From Alphaproteobacteria bacterium (GTDB lineage Bacteria; Pseudomonadota; Alphaproteobacteria; UBA8366; Aestuariispiraceae), in NCBI GenBank assembly GCA_033344895.1, contig JAWPMN010000001.1, forward strand, positions 1,302,001 through 1,366,000: DNA of 64,000 nucleotides, given 5' to 3'. Below the pieces are notes generated by a model. It was given only the letters and a program-made list of their open reading frames with translations. It ran no database searches and was not told the origin of the DNA. The position numbers and the translations under genes were made by a program. This document shows positions 8,739-18,172 of the stretch, one piece after another (position 1 is the stretch's first letter; each line of letters opens with the position of its first letter).

Positions 8739-8770
8739 GGCGGGCCGGGAAACCGGCCCGCCGCTTTGTT
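8739..8770 (+). terminator. Terminator-like hairpin after the TRAP operon
   Basis: GGCGGGCCGG (8739-8748), GAAA loop, CCGGCCCGCC (8753-8762), then GCTTTGTT. The ten-base stem is perfect; the following T-tract is short, so termination strength is uncertain. Confidence 0.65.
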
Positions 8771-8810
8771 CATTGCCGCACTGCAAGATCAGCGCTATAT
8801 GCGAAGCGTC

Positions 8811-9479
8811 ATGATGCTTCTCTATCACCTCTGGCTCTCACCGCATTGCCGCAAGGTCCGGCTGATGCTGGGCGAAAAGCAGCTCACCTTCGAAACGCGG
8901 ATCCAGAAGACCTGGGACCGCGACGAGGCGTTTCTGGCGGTCAACCCGACCGGCGACGTGCCGGTGCTGGTGGACGAGGACGGAAACCGGGTCTGCGGCT
9001 CCCAGCCGATCTGCGAATATCTGGACGAGATGTATGGCGATCAGCCGCTGATCGGCACCGGTGCCGTGATGCGCGCCGAAGTCCGCCGCCTGATCGAATG
9101 GTTCGACATCAAGTTCCATGACGAGGTCGGCGTGAATCTGGTCGAAGAGAAGATCATGAAACGCTTTCTCGGCCTCGGGGAGCCGAGCTCCTCCGCCGTG
9201 CGCGCCGGGGGCCGGAACATTCACACCCATCTGGGCTATATCGGCTGGCTGGCCGAACGGCGCACCTGGTTGGCCGGGGATGAGCTGACACTGGCGGATC
9301 TGACAGCGGCGGCCCATCTGTCCTGCGTCGACTATGTCGGCGATGTGCCCTGGGACGACCATCCGGAAGCCAAGGACTGGTATGCGCGAATCAAGTCGCG
9401 GCCGTCCTTCCGGCCGATCCTGGGCGACCATATCCCCGGGGCGCCGCCGCCGAAACATTACGCGGATCTGGATTTCTGA
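8811..9479 (+). CDS. Glutathione S-transferase family protein
   Basis: Cytosolic GST-fold protein of about 222 residues. The N-terminal thioredoxin-like half begins LYHLWLSPHCRKVRL, with the glutathione-contact segment GDVPVLVDEDG and then CGSQPICEYLDE. The helical C-terminal half contains TWLAGDELTLADLTAAAHLS, the conserved N-capping box of GSTs. Start choice is uncertain: ATG at 8811, 8814 or 8799 are possible and none has a strong ribosome site; a TTG at 8766 is less likely because it falls inside the hairpin tail region. It lies 28 bases ahead of an SDR dehydrogenase gene and may be co-transcribed with it. Its substrate is unknown. Confidence 0.85.
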   Translation: MMLLYHLWLSPHCRKVRLMLGEKQLTFETRIQKTWDRDEAFLAVNPTGDVPVLVDEDGNRVCGSQPICEYLDEMYGDQPLIGTGAVMRAEVRRLIEWFDIKFHDEVGVNLVEEKIMKRFLGLGEPSSSAVRAGGRNIHTHLGYIGWLAERRTWLAGDELTLADLTAAAHLSCVDYVGDVPWDDHPEAKDWYARIKSRPSFRPILGDHIPGAPPPKHYADLDF

Positions 9480-9507
9480 ACGCGACGAGACAATAGGAAG
9501 CGAACCC

Positions 9508-10269
9508 ATGAAAATCGACGGAATGCCCGCCATTGTGACCGGTGCGGCGTCGGGTCTGGGCGAAGGCACCGCCCGGGCGCTGGCCGCGAAGGGCGCGAAG
9601 GTTACCCTGCTGGACATGAATGGCGACCGGCTGGAGCAGGTGGCAGCGGAAATCGGCGGCCTGCCGATCGTGTGCGACGTCACCGATTCCGCCGAGGCCG
9701 AGGCGGCCGTTGCCAAGGCGCATGAAGCCCACGGCGCCTGCGCCATCGCGGTCAACTGCGCCGGAATCGCCCCCGCCGCAAAGATCGTCGGCCGGGACGG
9801 GCCGATGGAACTGGACGCCTTCAGGAAGGTGATCGAGGTCAACCTGATCGGCACCTTCAACATGCTGCGCCTGACCGCCGCCGACATGGCAGGCCGGGAG
9901 CCGAACGAGGACGGAGAGCGTGGCGTGATCGTCAACACGGCGTCCATCGCCGCCTTCGAAGGCCAGATCGGCCAGGCGGCCTATGCCGCATCGAAGGGGG
10001 GCGTTGTCGGCCTGACCCTGCCGGCGGCGCGGGAATTCGCGCGCACCGGCGTGCGGGTGAACGCCATCGCGCCGGGCCTGTTCGGCACGCCGATGCTGCT
10101 GGGCATGCCGCAGGAAGTTCAGGACAGCCTGACCTCGACACTGCCCTTCCCGCAGCGTTTCGGGAAGCCGGAAGAATACGCCGCGCTGGTCGTCCATATG
10201 GTCGAGAACACGGTCATGAACGGCGAATGCGTCCGGCTGGACAGCGCCCTGCGGATGCAGCCCCGTTAA
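9508..10269 (+). CDS. SDR dehydrogenase, 3-hydroxyacyl-CoA dehydrogenase type 2-like
   Basis: NAD-dependent short-chain dehydrogenase of 253 residues. It shows the TGAASGLG cofactor motif at the N-terminus, VNCAGIAP in place of the NNAG segment, a catalytic Ser in [14 protein letters not shown], and the YAASK catalytic pair. Overall it resembles the HSD10/3-hydroxy-2-methylbutyryl-CoA dehydrogenase group, which oxidises short branched or straight 3-hydroxyacyl-CoAs in isoleucine or fatty acid breakdown. The specific substrate is inferred from family resemblance only. ATG 9508 follows AGGAAG. Its stop overlaps that of the convergent chemoreceptor gene by four bases. Confidence 0.88.
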   Translation: MKIDGMPAIVTGAASGLGEGTARALAAKGAKVTLLDMNGDRLEQVAAEIGGLPIVCDVTDSAEAEAAVAKAHEAHGACAIAVNCAGIAPAAKIVGRDGPMELDAFRKVIEVNLIGTFNMLRLTAADMAGREPNEDGERGVIVNTASIAAFEGQIGQAAYAASKGGVVGLTLPAAREFARTGVRVNAIAPGLFGTPMLLGMPQEVQDSLTSTLPFPQRFGKPEEYAALVVHMVENTVMNGECVRLDSALRMQPR

Positions 10270-11600
10270 CCGCGCATCGTCTCCAGGAACGTGTCCACCG
10301 AAGAACGCAGGGTTTCCGCCTGACGCGCCAGTTCCTGGGCGGCCTGCAGTACCTCTTCCGCGGATCGGCCGGTTTCCCGCGCACTGTGGCTGACTTCGAC
10401 CACGGTATCGGAAACGGCGCGCGTTCCCTGGGCCGCTTCCTGCACGTTGCGGGCGATCTCCTGCGTCGCCGCCCCCTGCTGCTCGACGGCCACGGAGATG
10501 GTCCCCGCAATGGCGCGGACCTCTTCGATGACCGACGAAATCCGTTCGATCGCATCCACCGCGGTTCCGGTGGCGGTCTGCATGCCGGCGACCTGATTCG
10601 TGATGTCTTCCGTCGCCTTGGCGGTCTGGTTGGCCAGATTCTTCACCTCGTTCGCGACGACGGCGAAGCCCTTGCCCGCCTCGCCGGCGCGGGCCGCCTC
10701 GATTGTCGCATTCAAGGCCAGCAGGTTCGTCTGCTCGGCGATCTCGCGGATCAGTTCGATGACATCGCCAATATGGTTCGCGGCCTGTTTCAGCCCGTCG
10801 ACCTCCGCATTGGCTTCGGCCGCGACCGAGACGGCACGTTCGGTGACCTCGTTGGACTGCCCGACGGAACGCGTGATCTCCTGGACGGAGACGGAGAGCT
10901 GTTCCGCCGCAGCCGCCACCGTTTCGACATTGCCGGTCGCGGTCTGCGCGATGTTGCGGACGCTTTCCGCCCGTTCGCCCGCACTGGCCGCATGCTGCGT
11001 CATGCCGGCGGAGGTCGCCTCCATTTCCGTGGCGGCGGAGGCGAGGATGTCCACAACCCCCTTCACACCGTTCTCGAAGTCGTCCGCCATGCCGCGCACG
11101 CGCCCGTCACGCCCCTGCATGAAGGCGACCGCCGCGTTGATCGCATTGGCCGACCGCCGATAGCCGCCGGGCATCCCGCGCAGCAGGATGCGCCGGAAGA
11201 ACCGGCCGCGGGAGACATGCTCCAAAGAGGCTTCCGCCTCACGCACGAAGGAATCGGTGATGTCGATCATGTGATTGACCGCCTGCGCCAGCGAGCCGAT
11301 GCCGCCGCCCCCCGAGCTGGGTACGATCCGGGCTTCGAAGTCCCCGGCCCCGGCACGTCGGCAGATCCCGGCAATGCGGGCGATATCCGTCACCGCCCGG
11401 CGCACCAGCAAGGCCGACGCAATCGCCAGCACGACCGCGATGACGGCCGCCGCAATTCCGAAGACGGGAACGGCCGCAAACCCCGCGCCGATACCGGCAA
11501 GGCCGAACAGGGCCGCACCCCAGGCAGCCGAACCGGCCCAGAACAATGCGTCGCGGCCCGATCGCTGCGGCGCCTCAAAGTGTGAAGACGTACTCTTCAT
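10266..11600 (-). CDS. Methyl-accepting chemotaxis protein without sensor domain
   Basis: A 444-residue chemoreceptor signalling protein. Residues about 18-70 contain two hydrophobic spans joined by only a few residues, so there is no periplasmic ligand domain. A HAMP-like linker follows, then a long coiled-coil signalling domain whose conserved CheA/CheW-binding tip reads [20 protein letters not shown] with [12 protein letters not shown]. There is no C-terminal CheR-docking pentapeptide. ATG 11600 has a GGGGAAG ribosome site and lies inside the end of the upstream Aer-like PAS gene (26-base overlap). The likely arrangement is that the PAS protein supplies the sensing function to this receptor. 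Confidence 0.9.
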   Translation of the reverse strand: MKSTSSHFEAPQRSGRDALFWAGSAAWGAALFGLAGIGAGFAAVPVFGIAAAVIAVVLAIASALLVRRAVTDIARIAGICRRAGAGDFEARIVPSSGGGGIGSLAQAVNHMIDITDSFVREAEASLEHVSRGRFFRRILLRGMPGGYRRSANAINAAVAFMQGRDGRVRGMADDFENGVKGVVDILASAATEMEATSAGMTQHAASAGERAESVRNIAQTATGNVETVAAAAEQLSVSVQEITRSVGQSNEVTERAVSVAAEANAEVDGLKQAANHIGDVIELIREIAEQTNLLALNATIEAARAGEAGKGFAVVANEVKNLANQTAKATEDITNQVAGMQTATGTAVDAIERISSVIEEVRAIAGTISVAVEQQGAATQEIARNVQEAAQGTRAVSDTVVEVSHSARETGRSAEEVLQAAQELARQAETLRSSVDTFLETMRG

Positions 11601-12099
11601 ACTGCTTCCCCGTGTTCCTGACGGTTTCCATCATGGCGGCAAAGGAGGCCTGCATGCCTTCCTTCGCATTGCCGTGGCGCCCTTCCATATCAAGCAACGT
11701 CTTGTAGATCGGCTCGATCCTGGCCAGCGATTCGCGCGATGGTGCTCGCCGGTTGGAATGGTATCCGATGATTTCGTCACGCTCGTTCAGACTGGGGGTA
11801 ACATGGGCAAAGACCCAGTAATGATTCCCCGTCTTCGTCATGTTCTTCACATAGGCGAAAATTTCCTGCTTCCGCTGCAGCGTGTCCCACAGCAGCTTGA
11901 AGACGCAGCGCGGCATGTCCGGGTGACGCAGAATGGAATGCGGCTGCCCCAGCAGTTCGCCTTCGGTATAGCCTGATATCCCGACAAAGACATCGTTGGC
12001 ATAGGTGATCCGTCCCTTCAGATCGGTCTTGGAAACGATGATATCGTTCTCGCCGAAAGTGACTTCCCTGCCGGTGGGTTTGACGGCGTATTTTGCCAT
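11575..12099 (-). CDS. Aer-like PAS sensor protein
   Basis: Soluble 174-residue protein with a single PAS domain about 20-135. The segment [14 protein letters not shown] matches the FAD-binding PAS of E. coli Aer, including the Arg-His-x-Asp residues needed for flavin binding there, followed by [18 protein letters not shown]. It ends with a helical tail (about 140-174) and has no HAMP or signalling domain. Those functions are in the overlapping downstream chemoreceptor gene, so the pair looks like Aer split into two genes, probably sensing redox or oxygen for energy taxis. ATG 12099 is chosen because of the GGAGAG ribosome site and because PAS homology starts soon after it. Confidence 0.88.
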   Translation of the reverse strand: MAKYAVKPTGREVTFGENDIIVSKTDLKGRITYANDVFVGISGYTEGELLGQPHSILRHPDMPRCVFKLLWDTLQRKQEIFAYVKNMTKTGNHYWVFAHVTPSLNERDEIIGYHSNRRAPSRESLARIEPIYKTLLDMEGRHGNAKEGMQASFAAMMETVRNTGKQYEEYVFTL

Positions 12100-12418
12100 G
12101 TCGGTCTCTCCTGCGACCGTGCCGATCGGGCACGTTTCCTCCATTTCGGCGCAACCTATATGGAACGTCGGAAATCGGAAACGGAATTCGGAACCGTTGT
12201 CGGTCCGGCAATGATATTGCCCTTCAGCGCGCCGATCCTTTAACGTTCGGACAGTTCGTGACCGGGCACCGGTTTCATGCGACCATCCGCGCAGTTGCGC
12301 GCCGCCCGCGCCATTGTCATGGTCTGCGGCGGTAGAACGCAGAAAGACGGGTATGTCAAAGCCCGCGCTGGTCCATCCGAGCCCCTGAAGGGGCCGTCTG
12401 AACAAGGGGAAACGCCTC
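12100..12418. other. Intergenic region between divergent PAS and acetyl-CoA synthetase genes
   Basis: No credible gene is seen in these 319 bases. It must hold two divergent promoters, but no convincing sigma70 boxes could be assigned. Near the PAS gene there is a nearly perfect palindrome CGTGCCGATCGGGCACG (12118-12134). Close to the acetyl-CoA synthetase gene a small hairpin GCCCC-TGAA-GGGGC (12381-12394) precedes the AAGGGGA ribosome site. Confidence 0.5.
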
Positions 12419-14362
12419 ATGCATTCCGAAGTTTTTCCGGTCCCGTCCGATGTCGCCGAACGCGCGCTGATCGACAATTCCAAGTATCTGGAAATGTACG
12501 AGCAATCCGTGAAGGACCCGGAAGCCTTCTGGGGCGAACACGGCAAGCGGATCGATTGGATCAAGCCCTATACCAAGGTCAAGAACGTCGACTTCAACAT
12601 CCCGAACGTCTCGATCAAATGGTATGAGGACGGCACCCTCAATGCCTCCTACAACTGCATCGACCGGCATCTGGAAACGCGCGGCGACCAGACTGCGATC
12701 ATCTGGGAAGGCGACGACCCGAAGGATGACGCGACGATCACCTATCGCCAGTTGCACGAACATGTCTGCCGACTGGCCAACGCGCTGAAGGATCAGGGCG
12801 TCAAGAAGGGCGACCGGGTTTGCATCTACATGCCGATGATCCCCGAAGCCGCCTATGCCATGCTGGCCTGCGCCCGGATCGGCGCCGTCCATTCCATCGT
12901 CTTCGGCGGTTTCTCCCCCGACGCGCTGGCCGGCCGCATCCAGGACAGCGACTGCGTCGCGGTGATCACGGCCGACGAAGGCCTGCGCGGCGGCCGTAAG
13001 GTGCCGCTGAAGGCCAATACCGACAAGGCCCTGGCCAATTGCCCATCGGTCAAATCCTGCATCGTGGTGAAGCGAACGGGCGGCGAAATCGGCTGGGTCG
13101 ACGGCCGCGACGTCTGGTATCACGACGTCACCGCCGCCGCCTCGCCTGATTGCGCGCCGGAGGAGATGAACGCCGAGGATCCGCTATTCATCCTCTACAC
13201 GTCGGGGTCAACCGGGAAGCCGAAGGGCGTGCTGCACACGACCGGCGGCTACATGGTCTATGCCTCGATGACGCATGAATACGTCTTCGACTATCACGAC
13301 GGCGATATCTATTGGTGCACGGCCGATGTGGGCTGGGTTACCGGGCACAGCTATATCGTCTATGGCCCCCTGGCCAATGGCGCGATCTCGCTGATGTTCG
13401 AGGGCGTGCCGAACTATCCGGACAGCTCACGCTTCTGGCAGGTCTGCGACAAGCACAAGGTGAACACCTTCTACACCGCGCCGACCGCAATCCGCGCGCT
13501 GATGCGCGAAGGGAATGGCCCGGTCGAGAAATGCTCGCTGGACAGCCTGCGCCTGCTGGGGTCGGTCGGGGAACCGATCAATCCGGAAGCCTGGCTGTGG
13601 TACTACGACGTCGTCGGCAAGAAGCGCTGCCCGATCGTCGACACCTGGTGGCAGACGGAAACCGGCGGCATCCTGATTACACCGCTGCCCGGCGCGACCG
13701 ACCTGAAGCCGGGCTCCGCCACGCGGCCCTTCTTCGGCGTGCGGCCCCAGATCGTCGACAATGACGGTAACCCGCAGGACGGCGCGACCGAGGGCAACCT
13801 CTGCATCACGGAGAGCTGGCCGGGCCAGATGCGAACGGTCTATGGCGACCATGAACGCTTCATGCAGACCTATTTCTCGACCTACAAGGGCAAGTATTTC
13901 ACCGGGGACGGCTGCCGCCGCGACGAGGACGGCTACTACTGGATTACCGGCCGCGTCGACGACGTTATCAACGTGTCCGGCCACCGCATGGGCACGGCCG
14001 AGGTCGAAAGCTCGCTGGTCGAGCACAAGGACGTGGCGGAGGCCGCCGTGGTCGGTGCGCCGCATGACGTGAAGGGTCAGGGCATCTATGCCTATGTCAC
14101 GCTGAATGCCGGCGTCACCGCGACGGACGAGCTGAAGAAGGAACTGGTCCAGTGGGTCCGCAAGGATATCGGCCCGATCGCCAGCCCGGACTGGCTGCAA
14201 TGGGCACCGGGCCTGCCGAAGACCCGGTCCGGCAAGATCATGCGCCGTATCCTTCGAAAGATCGCCGAGGATGATTTCTCCAATTTGGGCGACACTTCCA
14301 CCCTGGCCGATCCGGGCGTGGTCAACGACCTGATCGAGAACCGGCAGAACCGAAAGGGGTGA
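12419..14362 (+). CDS. acsA: Acetyl-CoA synthetase (AMP-forming)
   Basis: Converts acetate, ATP and CoA to acetyl-CoA, AMP and pyrophosphate. The 647-residue length is normal for the enzyme. The adenylate-forming P-loop motif [19 protein letters not shown] lies near residue 260, [12 protein letters not shown] and TWWQTETGG follow, and the C-terminal domain has the lysine-acetylation/catalytic motif [14 protein letters not shown], where deacetylases such as CobB normally control activity. ATG 12419 follows AAGGGGAAACGCCTC. It is transcribed alone, with a strong intrinsic terminator directly after it. It allows growth on, or scavenging of, acetate. Confidence 0.97.
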   Translation: MHSEVFPVPSDVAERALIDNSKYLEMYEQSVKDPEAFWGEHGKRIDWIKPYTKVKNVDFNIPNVSIKWYEDGTLNASYNCIDRHLETRGDQTAIIWEGDDPKDDATITYRQLHEHVCRLANALKDQGVKKGDRVCIYMPMIPEAAYAMLACARIGAVHSIVFGGFSPDALAGRIQDSDCVAVITADEGLRGGRKVPLKANTDKALANCPSVKSCIVVKRTGGEIGWVDGRDVWYHDVTAAASPDCAPEEMNAEDPLFILYTSGSTGKPKGVLHTTGGYMVYASMTHEYVFDYHDGDIYWCTADVGWVTGHSYIVYGPLANGAISLMFEGVPNYPDSSRFWQVCDKHKVNTFYTAPTAIRALMREGNGPVEKCSLDSLRLLGSVGEPINPEAWLWYYDVVGKKRCPIVDTWWQTETGGILITPLPGATDLKPGSATRPFFGVRPQIVDNDGNPQDGATEGNLCITESWPGQMRTVYGDHERFMQTYFSTYKGKYFTGDGCRRDEDGYYWITGRVDDVINVSGHRMGTAEVESSLVEHKDVAEAAVVGAPHDVKGQGIYAYVTLNAGVTATDELKKELVQWVRKDIGPIASPDWLQWAPGLPKTRSGKIMRRILRKIAEDDFSNLGDTSTLADPGVVNDLIENRQNRKG

Positions 14363-14391
14363 GCCGAAAGCGCAATTTCGAAACCGTTTGG

Positions 14392-14421
14392 AAGGGGCTG
14401 CTTCGGCGGCCCCTTTTCTTT
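14392..14421 (+). terminator. Intrinsic terminator after acsA
   Basis: AAGGGGCTGC, UUCG tetraloop, GCGGCCCCTT, then TTCTTT. The ten-base-pair stem has one G-U pair and a stable UUCG loop. This is the clearest Rho-independent terminator in the window. Confidence 0.92.
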
Positions 14422-14617
14422 GTGCACTGCGGGGTAGATTGTTGCGCGGGCGGAACCGGTTACCACAGCCACGACACGCGTGGCCGCACGCAAATGTAAT
14501 AAGGCAACAAATCCCTCAATTCGTTCCGTGGGTTCACAAAACCGTCACGGGTACTGTGCCATTAGAGTGCGCCTTCGCCATCCCGGCGCCTCAGATTGCA
14601 GGACCCCTGGCTCCCCC

Positions 14618-16684
14618 ATGTCTATCAAAATTCGCATCTACATCGTTATCGGTATCCTGTCGTTGACCCTGACGGCAGTTGCCGGTCTGGAATTCGCGAA
14701 GTCCTTTTCGCAACTGACCACCTTCAACCAGATGCTCTTCCGGGAATCGGCGGCGCGCCGCCTCGAAGGGATGACCCGCGATATCGTCTTCGTCCGCGAC
14801 GTGGTCGACCTGATTGCAGTGAACAAGGCCTTCCCGATCGGCACGACCGAAGAAGATCTGGACCGGAGGGCGGGCGAACTGGTCGACGCACTGACGACGC
14901 TCCTGACGACACCGGAAATCAGGAAATCCTCCCCCGGCGCCGAGGGCATCCTGATCGGGCTGGAACCCGCCATGGCTTTGCGCCGGGAAATCCGGGACAT
15001 GGTCCGACGCGGCGATTCCGTGCCGAAGGAAATGTCCGCGCGCTGGCGCGAGGCGACCGACACGCTGCTGCATCAGGTCATCAACCTGCGGCGCGATCTG
15101 GAGGCATCCGCCGCCGGCGCCCCCGGCAGCGCGGCCTTGCTGGACATGCGGGACATGCTGAACAGTCTGGCCGAGATTTCCGGCCGGGAGCGCGTCAGGA
15201 TCTATCGCTATGTCGCGAAGAACATCCCGATGTTCCCCAACGAGGTCATTCCCCTGCGCGCTCTGGCCGGCGGCATTACGGTTCGGCTAGGCGATATCCG
15301 GAACAACGTGTCCCGCCTGCCCTCGGATCTGACGACCACGACGACGGGTGCCATCGACATCTATGCAAATGAGGTGGAAACCATGCGCGACACCGCGCTG
15401 ACCGCCGGTCAGGCGGCAATGGATTATCCGATGACCGCGGACGAATGGTATCAGACCTCCCGGCGCGGCACGGTGGCCATCCATGACGCCATCGACGCGG
15501 TCAATATGCGGATCGACGCGAACCTGAATGCCGTGCGGGATTCAGCGGCGACCGCGCTCTATATATCAGGCGGTGGAATCGTCTTTGTCCTGTTCACTAT
15601 CGCCTTTGCGGTCTGGACCACACAGGCCCGCATCCAACGGCCGATCTCGCAGTTGACCGAGGTGATGACCGAACTGGCGCATGGAAACATCGATGTACCG
15701 TCGCCGGACTTTCGCGCAATCACCGAACTGGCGGAAATGGGCGTCGTCATCGACCGCTTCAAGGATGAAGCCAGGGCGAACGAGACCTATCGGGCCGAAC
15801 AGGAAGCCTTCAAGCAGCAGGTCGTCGCGGATCAGAGCCGCCGCAACATCGAACTGGCCGACCGTTTCCAGGCCGCGCTTGGCGCGGTCGTCCAGGACCT
15901 GGTCGCCAACGCGGACTCTCTCGCCGGCGCTGCCGGTGACGTGCGATCCAAGGCGCGGGACAGCGCAGAGCGAGGCCAACGCATTTCGAACGATACGGTC
16001 CGGGCGGAAACCGACATCCAGGCCATCGCAACCGCGATCCAGGAGCTCGATTCCGCCATCCATGAAGTGGCACAGCAGGTCGGCTCGGCCGCCAGTCAGA
16101 CGCTCGAGGCCGCGTCCCGATCCCGCGAGGCCGCGGAGCGTGTCGATCACCTCAACCAGACCTCCTCGGCGATTCGCGATGTCGTTCGACTGATCTCCGA
16201 CATCGCGGAGCAGACCAACCTCCTGGCACTGAACGCGACCATCGAGGCCGCCCGGGCCGGGGATGCCGGCAAGGGTTTCGCGGTGGTCGCGAACGAGGTG
16301 AAGACCCTCGCCACGGAAACCAAGCGGGCCACGACCCAGATTGCGGATCAGATCGGCGGCATGCTGCAGGACATCGGCGCGACCACCGATGTGGTCAAGC
16401 AGATCGCCACCACCGTCGACCGGGTCAGCGAGACCGTCCAGGGCATCACCGCCGCCGCCGAGGAACAAAGCGCGACGACCAATTCGGTCGCCGAGTCGAT
16501 GTCCAAGTCGTCGCGCCGAATGGCTCGGGTCCGGCAGGACGTGGAGACCATGGCGCTGCTGGCCCGTGAAACCGGCGATGCGGTCGCCGGGGTGGCAACC
16601 TCGACCGAGACGCTGGCCCGATCCAGCGGTGCCCTGCAGACAGAGACGTCCACCTTCCTGGAAAGCGTCCGGACCCAGGGATGA
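14618..16684 (+). CDS. Methyl-accepting chemotaxis protein with large periplasmic sensor
   Basis: Transmembrane chemoreceptor of 688 residues. Span 1 is about 7-27, a mostly helical periplasmic domain runs about 28-310, span 2 is about 311-331 ([17 protein letters not shown]), HAMP about 332-390, and the signalling domain continues to the end with the tip [19 protein letters not shown]. The sensor domain could not be assigned to a named family; its helical character would suit a four-helix or helical-bimodular fold. No CheR-docking pentapeptide is visible. The start at 14618 is chosen because the first span follows at once; the upstream sequence has no good ribosome site. No che genes are nearby, so the ligand is unknown. 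Confidence 0.9.
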   Translation: MSIKIRIYIVIGILSLTLTAVAGLEFAKSFSQLTTFNQMLFRESAARRLEGMTRDIVFVRDVVDLIAVNKAFPIGTTEEDLDRRAGELVDALTTLLTTPEIRKSSPGAEGILIGLEPAMALRREIRDMVRRGDSVPKEMSARWREATDTLLHQVINLRRDLEASAAGAPGSAALLDMRDMLNSLAEISGRERVRIYRYVAKNIPMFPNEVIPLRALAGGITVRLGDIRNNVSRLPSDLTTTTTGAIDIYANEVETMRDTALTAGQAAMDYPMTADEWYQTSRRGTVAIHDAIDAVNMRIDANLNAVRDSAATALYISGGGIVFVLFTIAFAVWTTQARIQRPISQLTEVMTELAHGNIDVPSPDFRAITELAEMGVVIDRFKDEARANETYRAEQEAFKQQVVADQSRRNIELADRFQAALGAVVQDLVANADSLAGAAGDVRSKARDSAERGQRISNDTVRAETDIQAIATAIQELDSAIHEVAQQVGSAASQTLEAASRSREAAERVDHLNQTSSAIRDVVRLISDIAEQTNLLALNATIEAARAGDAGKGFAVVANEVKTLATETKRATTQIADQIGGMLQDIGATTDVVKQIATTVDRVSETVQGITAAAEEQSATTNSVAESMSKSSRRMARVRQDVETMALLARETGDAVAGVATSTETLARSSGALQTETSTFLESVRTQG

Positions 16685-16698
16685 CATAGGGCGCGGCA

Positions 16699-16724
16699 AA
16701 CGCATGGCACAAAGAGCATGCGTT
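16699..16724. repeat. Inverted repeat after the chemoreceptor gene
   Basis: AACGCATG and CATGCGTT are perfect 8-base arms around a 10-base spacer, starting 15 bases after the chemoreceptor stop. No T-run follows. It could aid mRNA 3' end formation or be a binding site. Confidence 0.4.
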
Positions 16725-16948
16725 GGATGCAGCGTGAGGCTCATCACCCTCTCCGGTTGCTGTTTGTGATATTTTTGACTCCTTTGCGGCTTTCGCGCCC
16801 CCTCCCATGGGGTCAGCACTTGCAGGTGAACAGAGCTCATGACTAGGATACTCATACGTACCTTGGGGGCAGGGGCGGCAACCGGTGTGATCCGTCGAAG
16901 GCAGACGGCGTTGTCGTAAAATGGTGGGATTCAGGTATTTTTCTGGCG

Positions 16949-18088
16949 ATGGCTGACGACAAGAAGGCCGTTCTGCGGCGCCTTTCCGATGATGAGACAC
17001 GCGCACGCCGAGCTGCGGCGATTGCCAAGCTGGGCTATTGGGACGCCGATTTCGACGGCAACATCCTGCACCACTCCAGCGAGTATATTAGCGTGCACGG
17101 CCTGCCGACCGACACGCTGATCACGCGTCAGGAACAGATCCTGGCACTGGTCCATCCCGACGATCTCGAACGTGTGATGATCGAGTTCGAAATGGTCGAC
17201 CGGGAAAGGATGGCCTATTCGACCGAGTATCGGATCATCCGGCCCGATAACGGTCAGATCTCTCACATTCAGGAAATCGGCGAGATCGCGACCGACGAGA
17301 CCGGCGCCGTGATCGGGCATACCGGCACATCTCAGGACGTGACGGAACAGCGTCAGAACCAGGCGAAGCTGGAACGCGCGCTGGCGGAATCCGAAACCAA
17401 CCTGCGCTCCCGCGACCTGTTTCTGGCCAATATGAGCCACGAATTGCGTACGCCGTTGAATGCCATCAGCGGCTATGCCGAACTGCTCACCATGCTGGAT
17501 GCGACGCGCCTCACCGCCAAGAAGGCGAACGGGTATGTCTCCGCCATCCTGCGCGCGTCCCAGCATCTGACGAATATCATCAGCGATATCCTGCTGCAGG
17601 TCGAACTTCAGCGCGACATGCGGCCGGCGGAGCATCAGTCGGTCAACGTGGCGGAGTTCATCGACGACGCCATCGGCATTTCCGGCCTGCGTCTGGAACC
17701 GGATTTTGCCAATATCGAAATCGACATCGAACCGGCGGACGCGGTCGCCCGGTTCGACACACGCCTGATCAGTCAGGCACTGATCAACGTTCTGGGCAAT
17801 GCCGTGAAATATGCCGGCCTGGACAAGGGGGTGACCGTCGGATTCCGCCCGGATTCCGCGGGGTTCTACCTGTTCGTCGAAGATCACGGCGACGGCATGT
17901 CAAAGCTGGAGGCTCAGCGCGCGCGGGAACCCTTCTTCCGGGGCGCGCAGGCCGTCCGCAAGGCCATTCCCGGAACCGGTCTGGGCCTGTCCCTCACCCA
18001 CCGCATCATGGCCCTGCATGGCGGACGGATGGAGATCACGCCGGTCGACGGCGGCGGGACGCGCGTGACCCTGTACTTCCCTTCCTGA
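16949..18088 (+). CDS. Cytosolic PAS-sensor histidine kinase
   Basis: Orphan sensor kinase of 379 residues without membrane spans. A PAS/PAC module (about 15-135, fold PAS_3-like) precedes a HisKA domain with the phospho-acceptor in ANMSHELRTPLNAISGY (about residue 160). The HATPase domain has the N-box ALINVLGNAVKYAG, G1 box EDHGDGMS and G2 box GTGLGLSLTHR. All catalytic boxes are intact. No response regulator gene lies next to it, so its partner is elsewhere. The start is the ATG at 16949 with a poor ribosome site in an AT-rich stretch. The next gene, for a caspase-like protein, follows after 84 bases. Confidence 0.9.
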   Translation: MADDKKAVLRRLSDDETRARRAAAIAKLGYWDADFDGNILHHSSEYISVHGLPTDTLITRQEQILALVHPDDLERVMIEFEMVDRERMAYSTEYRIIRPDNGQISHIQEIGEIATDETGAVIGHTGTSQDVTEQRQNQAKLERALAESETNLRSRDLFLANMSHELRTPLNAISGYAELLTMLDATRLTAKKANGYVSAILRASQHLTNIISDILLQVELQRDMRPAEHQSVNVAEFIDDAIGISGLRLEPDFANIEIDIEPADAVARFDTRLISQALINVLGNAVKYAGLDKGVTVGFRPDSAGFYLFVEDHGDGMSKLEAQRAREPFFRGAQAVRKAIPGTGLGLSLTHRIMALHGGRMEITPVDGGGTRVTLYFPS

Positions 18089-18172
18089 GCCGCTTTCCCG
18101 CAAAAACCTTCCGTAATTCTGCCATTGCGTTACCCTAGGGGCGGGCTCAGGAGGACTAGCGGGGGAAGGGAT

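Noticed and set aside
5739-8828. 1029-residue open frame on the minus strand across the TRAP operon
   Set aside because: It is antisense to the certain TRAP genes. Its composition is rich in His, Gln, Asp and Arg with no domain, which is typical of a high-GC shadow frame.
12100-12418. Small plus-strand frames between the PAS and acsA genes
   Set aside because: No ribosome sites, Arg/Ala-rich shadow composition and overlap with acsA or its leader.
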